From the NCBI GenBank assembly GCA_028822125.1, contig JAPKEK010000105.1, positions 1 to 7,030 of the forward strand: a stretch of DNA of 7,030 nucleotides, read 5' to 3'. This DNA comes from Pseudomonadales bacterium. GTDB lineage: Bacteria; Pseudomonadota; Gammaproteobacteria; Pseudomonadales; Azotimanducaceae. Every line of letters starts with the position of its first letter. The first letter of the stretch is position 1. Below the pieces are notes generated by a model. That model was not told the DNA's origin, did no database searches, and was given only the letters and a program-made list of their open reading frames with translations. The translations under genes and the position numbers were made by a program. Positions 1-4,944 of the stretch are shown piece after piece.

Positions 1-247
1 GCGGTATAATAGATAAAAAAAAAGGAAAAAGGGGAAATCTGGAAAATGTGTAAACACACATAAAATCAAACACATCGAAAACATCATTTAATTGTGTGTA
101 TTAACTTTGTATGTTTTTTAAGATTTTTTTGTAACCAGGAAAGTTGTTTCAGGTTCCAGAAGAATCCTGTATATTCATTCAAGGCTGATCGGGTTTATCA
201 CAAGAGAGAACGGTGGCGTGCATATAAGATAATTTTTTAAATCATTT
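1..247. other. AT-rich intergenic stretch, no gene seen
   Basis: I see no coding region here: all frames are broken by stops and the few ATG codons open only very short frames. The stretch is rich in A and T runs, including T runs at about 114-119 and 125-131. It contains a TATAAT at 5-10 and near-repeats of AAACACAT at 52-61, 68-75 and 79-87. ACACACA (54-60) could pair with TGTGTGT (93-99). In relatives this would be the spacer after polA, but polA itself is not visible. No convincing sigma70 promoter for the downstream sRNA was found: the TATAAG at 223-228 has no -35 partner. Confidence 0.6.
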
Positions 248-277
248 GGAACTTTTAGCAAGACTTATTGTCCTAAA
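248..277 (+). promoter_or_regulatory. SigmaE/AlgU-type promoter of the sRNA
   Basis: GGAACTT (248-254) is a perfect -35 element for the extracytoplasmic sigma factors RpoE/AlgU. It is followed by 16 bases and then TCCTAAA (271-277), which fits the -10 element of that class (GAACTT-N16/17-TC...). From memory, the AlgU-dependent algD promoter of Pseudomonas aeruginosa also has TCCTA at -10. The predicted transcription start is about 282-285, just before the structured RNA. No competing sigma70 hexamer pair with good spacing was found. The motif is seen directly; its use by a sigmaE-type factor is inferred. Confidence 0.72.
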
Positions 278-282
278 GTAAG

Positions 283-376
283 TAGCATAAAGTTTCGGCG
301 GTAAGCTTCGGTTATTCCCCAATTTACCGTAGTCTCAGCCCCAGTCATAATCCCCGTTATGGCTGGGGCTTTTTTT
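283..376 (+). ncRNA. Spot 42/ErsA-position small regulatory RNA
   Basis: This is a predicted trans-acting sRNA of about 93 nt; the 5' end is inferred from the promoter and is good to a few bases. It has two stem-loops. The first pairs CGGTAA (299-304) with TTACCG (324-329) around a 19-nt loop. The second is the terminator hairpin (337-370) with a U tail. No ORF fits. It lies immediately before, and convergent to, engB, as Spot 42 does in E. coli and ErsA in Pseudomonas. The terminator arm GCCCCAGTCA also matches the Spot 42 terminator as I remember it, while the rest does not. Its sigmaE/AlgU-type promoter fits ErsA, which is AlgU-controlled, better than CRP-controlled Spot 42. Both loops carry TCCCC (316-320, 351-355), a candidate seed for pairing with purine-rich ribosome binding sites. 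Hfq dependence and targets are unknown. Confidence 0.72.
337..376 (+). terminator. Intrinsic terminator of the sRNA
   Basis: A 14-bp stem pairs AGCCCCAGTCATAA (337-350) with TTATGGCTGGGGCT (357-370), with one T-G wobble (345/362) and the 6-base loop TCCCCG. A run of seven T (370-376) follows directly. The last T is the first base of the engB stop codon on the opposite strand. Read on the minus strand the hairpin is not followed by a T run, so it is a good terminator only for + strand transcription. Confidence 0.93.
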
Positions 377-987
377 CAGCATTCGTTCTCTGAGCTTAAG
401 GCACCCGTGTGCATCCAGGTTTGGAGTTTATTTTCGAATTCGGCGAGTCCTAAACCATTCTGTGCCGAAAAAATTTGTACACTGACATTAATTGGTAACG
501 ACCTAGTAAGGCTTAACAAGGTGTTCTGTTGGGCACCCCGTTTGAGTTTATCTGCTTTGGTTAGCAGGATATGTAAAGGTAAAACGGCGTCTGTACACCA
601 ATTTATCATGGTTTCATCGAAAGGTTTGAGCGGATGGCGAATATCCATCAGTAGTACAAGCCCGCGTAGCGACAATCTTGCTCTCAGATACTCATCGAGA
701 TGCTTATGCCAATGCTGTTTGATTGAGGTGGGCACTCTGGCGTAGCCAAACCCCGGGAGATCGACCAGTCTGGTATCCGCTGTTAACGAAAAAAAGTTTA
801 TCAGTTGCGTTCGGCCTGGCGTTTTACTGGTTCTAGCCAGTTTTTTCTGTCTGGTGAGGGTATTGATGGCACTGGACTTGCCCGCATTTGAGCGACCACA
901 GAAGGCTATTTCCGTTCCCACATCGGTGGGACAGCCCTGGAGTTGTGATGCACTGGTTAGGAATTGTGCTTTACTGAAGTCAATCAT
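376..987 (-). CDS. engB: Ribosome biogenesis GTP-binding protein EngB (YsxC/YihA)
   Basis: TRAFAC-class GTPase needed for large ribosomal subunit assembly, acting in the cytoplasm. In the 203-residue product the G motifs are all visible: G1/P-loop GRSNAGKSS (31-39), G2 region TPGRT (56-60), G3 DLPGFG (76-81), G4 TKAD (143-146) and G5 FSAQ (173-176). The length is normal for the family. I chose ATG at 987 because the family usually starts a few residues before a [KQ]-x-F-[LV]-x-S-A segment, which fits MIDFSKAQFLTSA. An in-frame GTG at 1021-1023 would add 12 residues. Neither start has a clear Shine-Dalgarno sequence. The gene is divergent from cytochrome c4 and convergent with the sRNA, whose terminator ends on its stop codon. 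This arrangement is conserved in gammaproteobacteria. Confidence 0.97.
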   Translation of the reverse strand: MIDFSKAQFLTSASQLQGCPTDVGTEIAFCGRSNAGKSSAINTLTRQKKLARTSKTPGRTQLINFFSLTADTRLVDLPGFGYARVPTSIKQHWHKHLDEYLRARLSLRGLVLLMDIRHPLKPFDETMINWCTDAVLPLHILLTKADKLKRGAQQNTLLSLTRSLPINVSVQIFSAQNGLGLAEFENKLQTWMHTGALSSENEC

Positions 988-1016
988 GTTTTGTGAATAA
1001 ATCTGTTTAACCTGAA

Positions 1017-1045
1017 CTGTCACTTAGGAAGTATTGAGCTATAAT
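1017..1045 (+). promoter_or_regulatory. Sigma70-type promoter, likely for cytochrome c4
   Basis: CTGTCA (1017-1022, 4 of 6 matches to TTGACA) is followed by a 17-base spacer and a perfect TATAAT (1040-1045). The predicted start is near 1052, giving a leader of about 205 nt before the cytochrome c4 ATG. The -10 lies in the perfect palindrome GCTATAATAGC (1038-1048), so the same bases can also serve the opposite strand. The -35 overlaps the alternative GTG start of engB. Confidence 0.55.
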
Positions 1046-1069
1046 AGCGCATCGCCCGGCCAGTGCGCA
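1041..1069 (-). promoter_or_regulatory. Possible opposite-strand promoter for engB
   Basis: Read on the minus strand, TATTAT (bases 1046 to 1041) is a 5 of 6 match to the -10 consensus. TGCGCA (1069 to 1064), 17 bases upstream, matches TTGACA at only 3 of 6 positions. A start near 1034 would leave about 47 nt before the engB ATG at 987. The -10 is shifted by one base from the + strand TATAAT. Because the -35 is weak, this rests mainly on the symmetric -10. Confidence 0.33.
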
Positions 1070-1075
1070 GGAAAG

Positions 1076-1144
1076 GTTGTGGCCAGATTGTGGCTGGAAG
1101 GTTGCAAGCAAAGTTGCAATATTGGCTTGACGACGACGTTGCAA
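1076..1144 (+). repeat. Cluster of short TTGYRR repeats in the c4 leader
   Basis: TTGTGGC occurs at 1077-1083 and 1088-1094. GTTGCAA occurs at 1101-1107, 1113-1119 and 1138-1144, the last as the palindrome GTTGCAAC (1138-1145). Neighbouring copies are spaced 11 to 14 bases apart, close to one helical turn. They lie in the long untranslated leader of cytochrome c4. They could be binding sites for a regulator or an RNA-level element; no known motif was recognised. Confidence 0.4.
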
Positions 1145-1196
1145 CAGATTTCTGCTCAATTGCTTAGGTTGATTTGGATGACCTGGTAGAGGGAAT

Positions 1197-1211
1197 CTCT
1201 GTTAAACAGAG
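1197..1211. promoter_or_regulatory. Perfect 15-bp palindrome upstream of cytochrome c4
   Basis: CTCTGTT-A-AACAGAG (1197-1203, 1204, 1205-1211) is a perfect inverted repeat 45 bases before the ATG. It is too tight to form a full RNA hairpin, so an operator is a reasonable reading. CTCT (1197-1200) can instead pair with AGAG at 1188-1191 around a GGAAT loop. No regulator can be named. Confidence 0.35.
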
Positions 1212-1256
1212 CAGGTAAAATTAGATTATTGATTGGAATTTTAATTGGATGACAAG

Positions 1257-1859
1257 ATGTTAAGACTTATTGCAGGAATTGGATTATCGATGTTGGCTAT
1301 GACCTTAATGGCCCAGGGAGATTCAGCGCGGGGAGAAACATTGACTATGATGTGCGTCGCCTGCCATGGCGAGGATGGCAACAGTTTTGCAGGCAGCTTT
1401 CCAAATATAGCAGGACAGAATGAAATTTATTTACTCAAGCAGATGCGAGAAATGCAGTCCGGTGAAAGGCCTGCGTTACTGATGACGGGTATGTTGATGG
1501 GTATGTCAGATCAGGACCTTGAGGATCTTGCTGCCTATTACGGAGATAAAATGGCCAGCCAGGGTGCAGCCGACCCAGCTAATGTGCAATTGGGTGAAAG
1601 TATTTACCGCGCTGGTATTGCCAGAAAAGGGATTGCTGCATGCACCGCCTGCCATTCGCCTAGTGGCCAGGGAAACAAGCTAGCCGGCTTTCCAATGCTG
1701 GCTGGCCAATGGCCAGAATATACTGAAGCTCAATTGAAAGCGTTTCGCTCCGGTGAGCGAAAAAACGATGGTGACAGCAAAATGATGCGCCTGTCTGCTA
1801 TGGACCTGAATGATGAAGAGATTGCTGCTGTGGCCTCTTATCTGTACGGGTTGCAGTAG
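1257..1859 (+). CDS. Diheme cytochrome c4
   Basis: Periplasmic two-heme class I cytochrome c4, which in Pseudomonas, Azotobacter and Neisseria carries electrons from the bc1 complex towards terminal oxidases. The 200-residue product has a signal peptide (hydrophobic to about residue 19, likely cut after MA) and two similar halves. Heme sites are CVACH (33-37) and CTACH (129-133). The axial methionines are probably Met76 and Met177, each eight residues before the (S/N)-D of a conserved SDQD or NDEE segment. Length is as expected for c4. The frame can start at TTG 1245, but ATG 1257 gives a normal signal peptide and has GGATGA (1247-1252) just upstream. Neighbours are divergent engB and co-directional dsbA, 128 bases downstream with no clear terminator between. 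This order is known from Pseudomonas. Confidence 0.94.
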   Translation: MLRLIAGIGLSMLAMTLMAQGDSARGETLTMMCVACHGEDGNSFAGSFPNIAGQNEIYLLKQMREMQSGERPALLMTGMLMGMSDQDLEDLAAYYGDKMASQGAADPANVQLGESIYRAGIARKGIAACTACHSPSGQGNKLAGFPMLAGQWPEYTEAQLKAFRSGERKNDGDSKMMRLSAMDLNDEEIAAVASYLYGLQ

Positions 1860-1987
1860 CGCTAATAACACAGGATCGGTAGACTGTTGTGCTGCAGGAC
1901 AGGCTGTATTCAGTTTGAATCGGTTAAGATTTACTTTAAACCAGACAAAGTCAATTGTGTGGCGACAGTAAAAGGAGCTAACAAAGT

Positions 1988-2611
1988 ATGACTCAAAAGT
2001 TATTCATCATAATCATAGCGGTTTTTTTCTCGTGGAAGAGCTGGGCAATGGGGTATGAGGAAGGCGTTCATTATTTTGAATTGTCGATTCCTGTAGGTGT
2101 AGTAAAGGACGGCAAAATAGAAGTGACCGAATACTTTTCCTACGGTTGCGGGCATTGCTATCAGTTTGATCCGATTTTGGCAGCCTGGGAGATGAAACTT
2201 CCAGAAGACGTCGAATTCAATCGAACCCCTGCTATCTGGAATTCGGCTTACCGGGTATATGCCCAGACATATTATACCGTTAAAGCCATGGGTATCTTGG
2301 ACAAAGTCCATCTGGAGATTTTTAACGCCATCCATTTACAGAGACGAGATATCCGGGACCCCAAAGCCATTGCCAATCTTCTTGCCGAGGTGGGTGTAGA
2401 TCCTATTTCATTCGCAAAAGTTTATGGGAGCTTTGGCGTACAGGCCAGCGTTCAGCAGGCAGAAGCACGTGGAAGGGCCTATCGAGCCAGTGGCGTTCCC
2501 ACGCTTATTGTCGCCGGGAAATATCGTGTCGAAAGTGGTTCAGCGGGTGGCCAGGCTGGTATGATTAATGTGGTAGATTACCTGATCGAAAAAGAACGTG
2601 AGATGAACTGA
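1988..2611 (+). CDS. dsbA: Periplasmic thiol:disulfide oxidoreductase DsbA
   Basis: Introduces disulfide bonds into exported proteins and is normally reoxidised by membrane DsbB. The 207-residue product has a signal peptide (charged K4, hydrophobic to about residue 15, likely cut after SWA near residue 20). The thioredoxin fold starts at about residue 40 with the active site C54-G-H-C57. A helical insertion follows at about 65-140, then the cis-proline loop GVPT (169-172, Pro171). Length fits DsbA. The active site is CGHC, not the usual CPHC, which is unusual. The start is supported by AAAGGAG (1971-1977), 10 bases before the ATG. It follows cytochrome c4 as in Pseudomonas. DsbC/DsbG are less likely because their N-terminal dimerisation domain is absent. 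Confidence 0.93.
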   Translation: MTQKLFIIIIAVFFSWKSWAMGYEEGVHYFELSIPVGVVKDGKIEVTEYFSYGCGHCYQFDPILAAWEMKLPEDVEFNRTPAIWNSAYRVYAQTYYTVKAMGILDKVHLEIFNAIHLQRRDIRDPKAIANLLAEVGVDPISFAKVYGSFGVQASVQQAEARGRAYRASGVPTLIVAGKYRVESGSAGGQAGMINVVDYLIEKEREMN

Positions 2612-2618
2612 TTTTTCG

Positions 2619-2642
2619 CAGGCGGGCCTGTAATTACGCCTG
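2619..2642. other. Weak hairpin after dsbA
   Basis: CAGGCG (2619-2624) can pair with CGCCTG (2637-2642) around a 12-base loop, eight bases after the dsbA stop codon. No T run follows, so it is not a good intrinsic terminator; it may stabilise the mRNA end. The rest of the gap to 2714 shows nothing I can name. Confidence 0.3.
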
Positions 2643-2714
2643 TCTGTGTTGGCAGATCTGGACTTGTCGAATTTTAGTTTAGCTGCGTTGAGCAATCTAA
2701 TGTCGAGTTCCGGA

Positions 2715-2743
2715 TTGTATTGAAGTCAGCCTTCGCTTAAAAT
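2715..2743 (+). promoter_or_regulatory. Possible sigma70 promoter for small ORF and IMPDH
   Basis: TTGTAT (2715-2720) keeps the TTG of the -35 consensus. It is followed by exactly 17 bases and TAAAAT (2738-2743), which matches the -10 consensus at 5 of 6 positions. The predicted start falls at about 2749-2750, on the ATG of the small ORF described next. No purine riboswitch core was recognised in the following leader. Confidence 0.42.
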
Positions 2744-2748
2744 TCAAC

Positions 2749-2922
2749 ATGGCATCTATCAATGCATTCCTTTTTAATTTCTCTTTTCCCGAAGTTTTAA
2801 CCGGTGGGTTTTCCCCTAGTCAGAAAATGTTGCGAGTCTCTGCTTCGTTGCAGAGCTTATTGAAGGACTGGTCTATTTCGAACTGGATATCCCTGCTGAA
2901 TTTCTCATTTGGAGCGCTTTAA
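2749..2922 (+). CDS. Possible 57-residue small protein upstream of IMPDH
   Basis: An uninterrupted ATG-to-TAA frame of 57 codons ends in TAATG, so its stop (2920-2922) shares one base with the IMP dehydrogenase start (2922). It has no Shine-Dalgarno sequence, but a predicted promoter -10 ends five bases before the ATG, so the mRNA could be leaderless. The product is rich in Phe, Leu and Ser, with a Phe-rich N-terminus (residues 7-13) and a hydrophobic C-terminal part containing two Trp (41, 46). I recognise no family. The IMPDH Shine-Dalgarno GGAG (2911-2914) lies inside it, which would suit translational coupling. CTCTGC (2838-2843) and GCAGAG (2850-2855) can form a hairpin in the message. 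A chance ORF in T-rich leader DNA is the main alternative. Confidence 0.3.
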   Translation: MASINAFLFNFSFPEVLTGGFSPSQKMLRVSASLQSLLKDWSISNWISLLNFSFGAL

Positions 2923-4451
2923 TGGCGATAATTCTAGACGATATTTCCCGGACCTTTAGCGAGTATCTGCTGCTGCCAAGATTAACGAGGCGGGATCAAT
3001 CCATCAATAAGATTACCTTGAAAACTCCAATAGGGAAGTACCAGTCCGGCAAGGTTTCTAAATTCGATATTAATATTCCGGTGGTGTCAGCCTGTATGCA
3101 GTCTGTATCCGGAACCAGTCTTGCCATTTCCCTGGCAAGGCAAGGCGGTCTGAGTATGATCTTCTGCTCTCAGAGTATTGACAGTCAGGTTGAAATGGTT
3201 GCTCAGGTGAAAGCACATAAAGCAGGGTTTGTTACCAGTGGTGCTAATACTAAACCGGAATCTACGCTTGCATCGCTACTCGAATTGATGACAGAAACTG
3301 GCCACTCTACCATACCGGTAACGGTAGATGGTTCTGCCAAGGGCGAGTTCTGTGGTTTGATAACGGATCAGGACTTCTGGGAATTTGAAGATGATCTGGG
3401 CAATTCAGTCAAAGATCATATGACGCCTAAATCCGAGGTTTTCTTTGGTACGGAAGGGATAACCCTGCGTAAGGCTAACCAACTGCTGCACCATCATAAA
3501 AAAGACTGCCTGCCAATTTTGGATCGGGCAGGAAATTTGAATTCCTTGGTGTTTAAAAAAGACTATGTAGACCATCAACGCCACCCGCTTGAACTGTTAG
3601 ACGAAAATAAAAGATTGTCAGTGGGGGCCGCTATCAATACGCATGATTATCGACAGCGCGTTCCTGCACTCATTGAAGCGGGGGCTGATGTTCTTTGTTT
3701 TGACTCCTCTGATGGTTTTACAGAGTTTCAGATGGATGGCATCCAATGGATTCGTGAACAGTTCGGTGACCAAATTGTGATTGGTGCAGGCAATATTGTA
3801 ACGCCTGAGGGGTTTGACTATTTAGCGCAGGCGGGACTAGTGGATTTCATCAAAGTTGGTATTGGAGGTGGTTCTATCTGCATCACTCGAGAACAGAAGG
3901 GCGTTGGTAGAGGCCAGGCATCCGCGCTTCTGGATGTTGTTAAACGGCGGGATGTGTATTTCAATGATACTGGCACCTACATTCCTATCTGCTCGGATGG
4001 GGGCCTGGCTAACGATACACAAATAGTGGTCGCCCTGGCCATGGGCGCTGATTTTATAATGATGGGGCGTTATTTTGCGATGACCGAGGAAAGTCCAACG
4101 CCAAAGGTGTCCATTAATGGTCAGATGTATAAACCCTACTGGGGTGAAGGTACTCTGCGAGCCCAGAACTGGCAGCGTTATTCAGATGGCATGAGCAGTA
4201 GAAAAATGATGTTTGAGGAGGGTGTTGACGCCTATGTCCCGCTTGTCGGTCCGTTGGCCGAAGTATTAGAGACAACCTTGTATAAGTTAAAGAGCACCAT
4301 GATTAATGTCGGGGCAGATAGCCTGATTGATTTTCGGCAAAATGCCGAGCTCACGCTTGTATCCGAACAATCCATTGTTGAAGCAGGTACTTCTAATGTT
4401 TTTCAATTCTCCAGAAAGCGGGAAATTGATGAATTCGACTGGGGTACTTAG
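2922..4451 (+). CDS. guaB: IMP dehydrogenase, variant GuaB type with CBS pair
   Basis: Oxidises IMP to XMP with NAD+, the committed step of GMP synthesis, in the cytoplasm. The 509-residue product has the N-terminal half of the barrel (about 1-105), two CBS domains (about 106-220; the second starts at MTP, 167-169) and the rest of the barrel. The catalytic loop is GIGGGSICITRE (313-324) with Cys320. IMP-site segments are GAGN (288-291) and SDGG (358-361). The flap holds YWGEG (406-410) and the WQRY group with Arg419-Tyr420, the IMPDH catalytic pair that GMP reductase lacks. Loops such as GRYFA and NWQRY resemble the form I know from Firmicutes/Bacteroidota more than the usual proteobacterial GuaB (MLGS..AGT, RYFQ). 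GGAG (2911-2914) lies 7 bases before the ATG. No guaA follows, so a second, canonical guaB may exist elsewhere. Confidence 0.9.
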   Translation: MAIILDDISRTFSEYLLLPRLTRRDQSINKITLKTPIGKYQSGKVSKFDINIPVVSACMQSVSGTSLAISLARQGGLSMIFCSQSIDSQVEMVAQVKAHKAGFVTSGANTKPESTLASLLELMTETGHSTIPVTVDGSAKGEFCGLITDQDFWEFEDDLGNSVKDHMTPKSEVFFGTEGITLRKANQLLHHHKKDCLPILDRAGNLNSLVFKKDYVDHQRHPLELLDENKRLSVGAAINTHDYRQRVPALIEAGADVLCFDSSDGFTEFQMDGIQWIREQFGDQIVIGAGNIVTPEGFDYLAQAGLVDFIKVGIGGGSICITREQKGVGRGQASALLDVVKRRDVYFNDTGTYIPICSDGGLANDTQIVVALAMGADFIMMGRYFAMTEESPTPKVSINGQMYKPYWGEGTLRAQNWQRYSDGMSSRKMMFEEGVDAYVPLVGPLAEVLETTLYKLKSTMINVGADSLIDFRQNAELTLVSEQSIVEAGTSNVFQFSRKREIDEFDWGT

Positions 4452-4502
4452 GCGAAGATTCAGCTATACTATGCAGCGTTTTGGTTTGAGGCCAGTGTTT
4501 AG

Positions 4503-4913
4503 ATGAAAATTTTTTTTATCCTCCCTATGTTTTGTATGGGGATGACTGCGGTTGCAGATCCCGGCGAAGACGAAATTATCGCCAGAATTCAGAAAGTGGG
4601 AATTGTTTGTATTCAAGGCACGGATTGTGCAGCTACAGAGCAGGCCACAAACTCGGTTGATGCAGCCGTTTTCGATGTTGTCAGCAGCTATGATCAGAGT
4701 TGTGCTATCTGCCATAATCTAGGGGTGGCCGGCGCGCCCAGGTTTGCAGAGCCCAGTGAATGGGAGTCACGCATTAATAAGGGCATGGAAGCATTGTATA
4801 ACAGTGGGATTAATGGTTTGCTGCCGGCGATGCCAGCCAGGGGCATGTGCTTTAATTGTTCGGATGATGATATAAGGGCACTGACAGACTATATGGTTAA
4901 CGCAGCGCGTTAA
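4503..4913 (+). CDS. Cytochrome c5-type monoheme cytochrome
   Basis: Periplasmic class I cytochrome of the c5 family, an electron carrier to terminal oxidases in relatives. The 136-residue precursor has a short signal peptide (K2, hydrophobic 3-17, likely cut after AVA at 18). It has an N-terminal extension with Cys36 and Cys42, one heme site CAICH (67-71) and the sixth-ligand region LPAMPARG with Met110. The c5 signature follows: C116-x2-C119, then a Ser-Asp-Asp-Asp helix start and DYM (129-131) near the C-terminus. In cytochrome c5 the C-terminal pair forms a disulfide; Cys36 and Cys42 may form another. GAGG (4488-4491) is 11 bases before the ATG. A TATACT at 4465-4470 could be a -10 but has no matching -35. 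The gene converges on comM with 31 bases between the stop codons. Confidence 0.9.
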   Translation: MKIFFILPMFCMGMTAVADPGEDEIIARIQKVGIVCIQGTDCAATEQATNSVDAAVFDVVSSYDQSCAICHNLGVAGAPRFAEPSEWESRINKGMEALYNSGINGLLPAMPARGMCFNCSDDDIRALTDYMVNAAR

Positions 4914-4934
4914 TTCAAGCGAAGCGCGATTGAA
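4914..4934. terminator. Weak hairpin between convergent c5 and comM
   Basis: TTCAA (4914-4918) pairs with TTGAA (4930-4934), and CG (4920-4921) with CG (4927-4928) across a G-A mismatch, around a 5-base loop. It fills most of the 31-base space between two convergent genes. Neither strand has a proper T run after it, so any terminator activity is likely weak. Confidence 0.25.
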
Positions 4935-4944
4935 TCAAAACGAG

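Noticed and set aside
186..202. A CRP-like site (TGATC...ATCACA) upstream of the sRNA, as in Spot 42
   Set aside because: Only one half-site (TCACA) fits; the other half does not match TGTGA at the 6-base spacing.
359..745. A 128-codon frame on the + strand opposite engB
   Set aside because: It starts inside the sRNA terminator hairpin, has no ribosome binding site and lies antisense to an intact engB with all G motifs.
2000..2335. A 111-codon minus-strand frame inside dsbA
   Set aside because: It is antisense to a full DsbA with its active site and cis-proline, and resembles nothing known.
2750..2921. A purine riboswitch ahead of the IMP dehydrogenase
   Set aside because: No conserved purine-riboswitch core or terminator/antiterminator pair was recognised; only short hairpins such as 2838-2855 are present.
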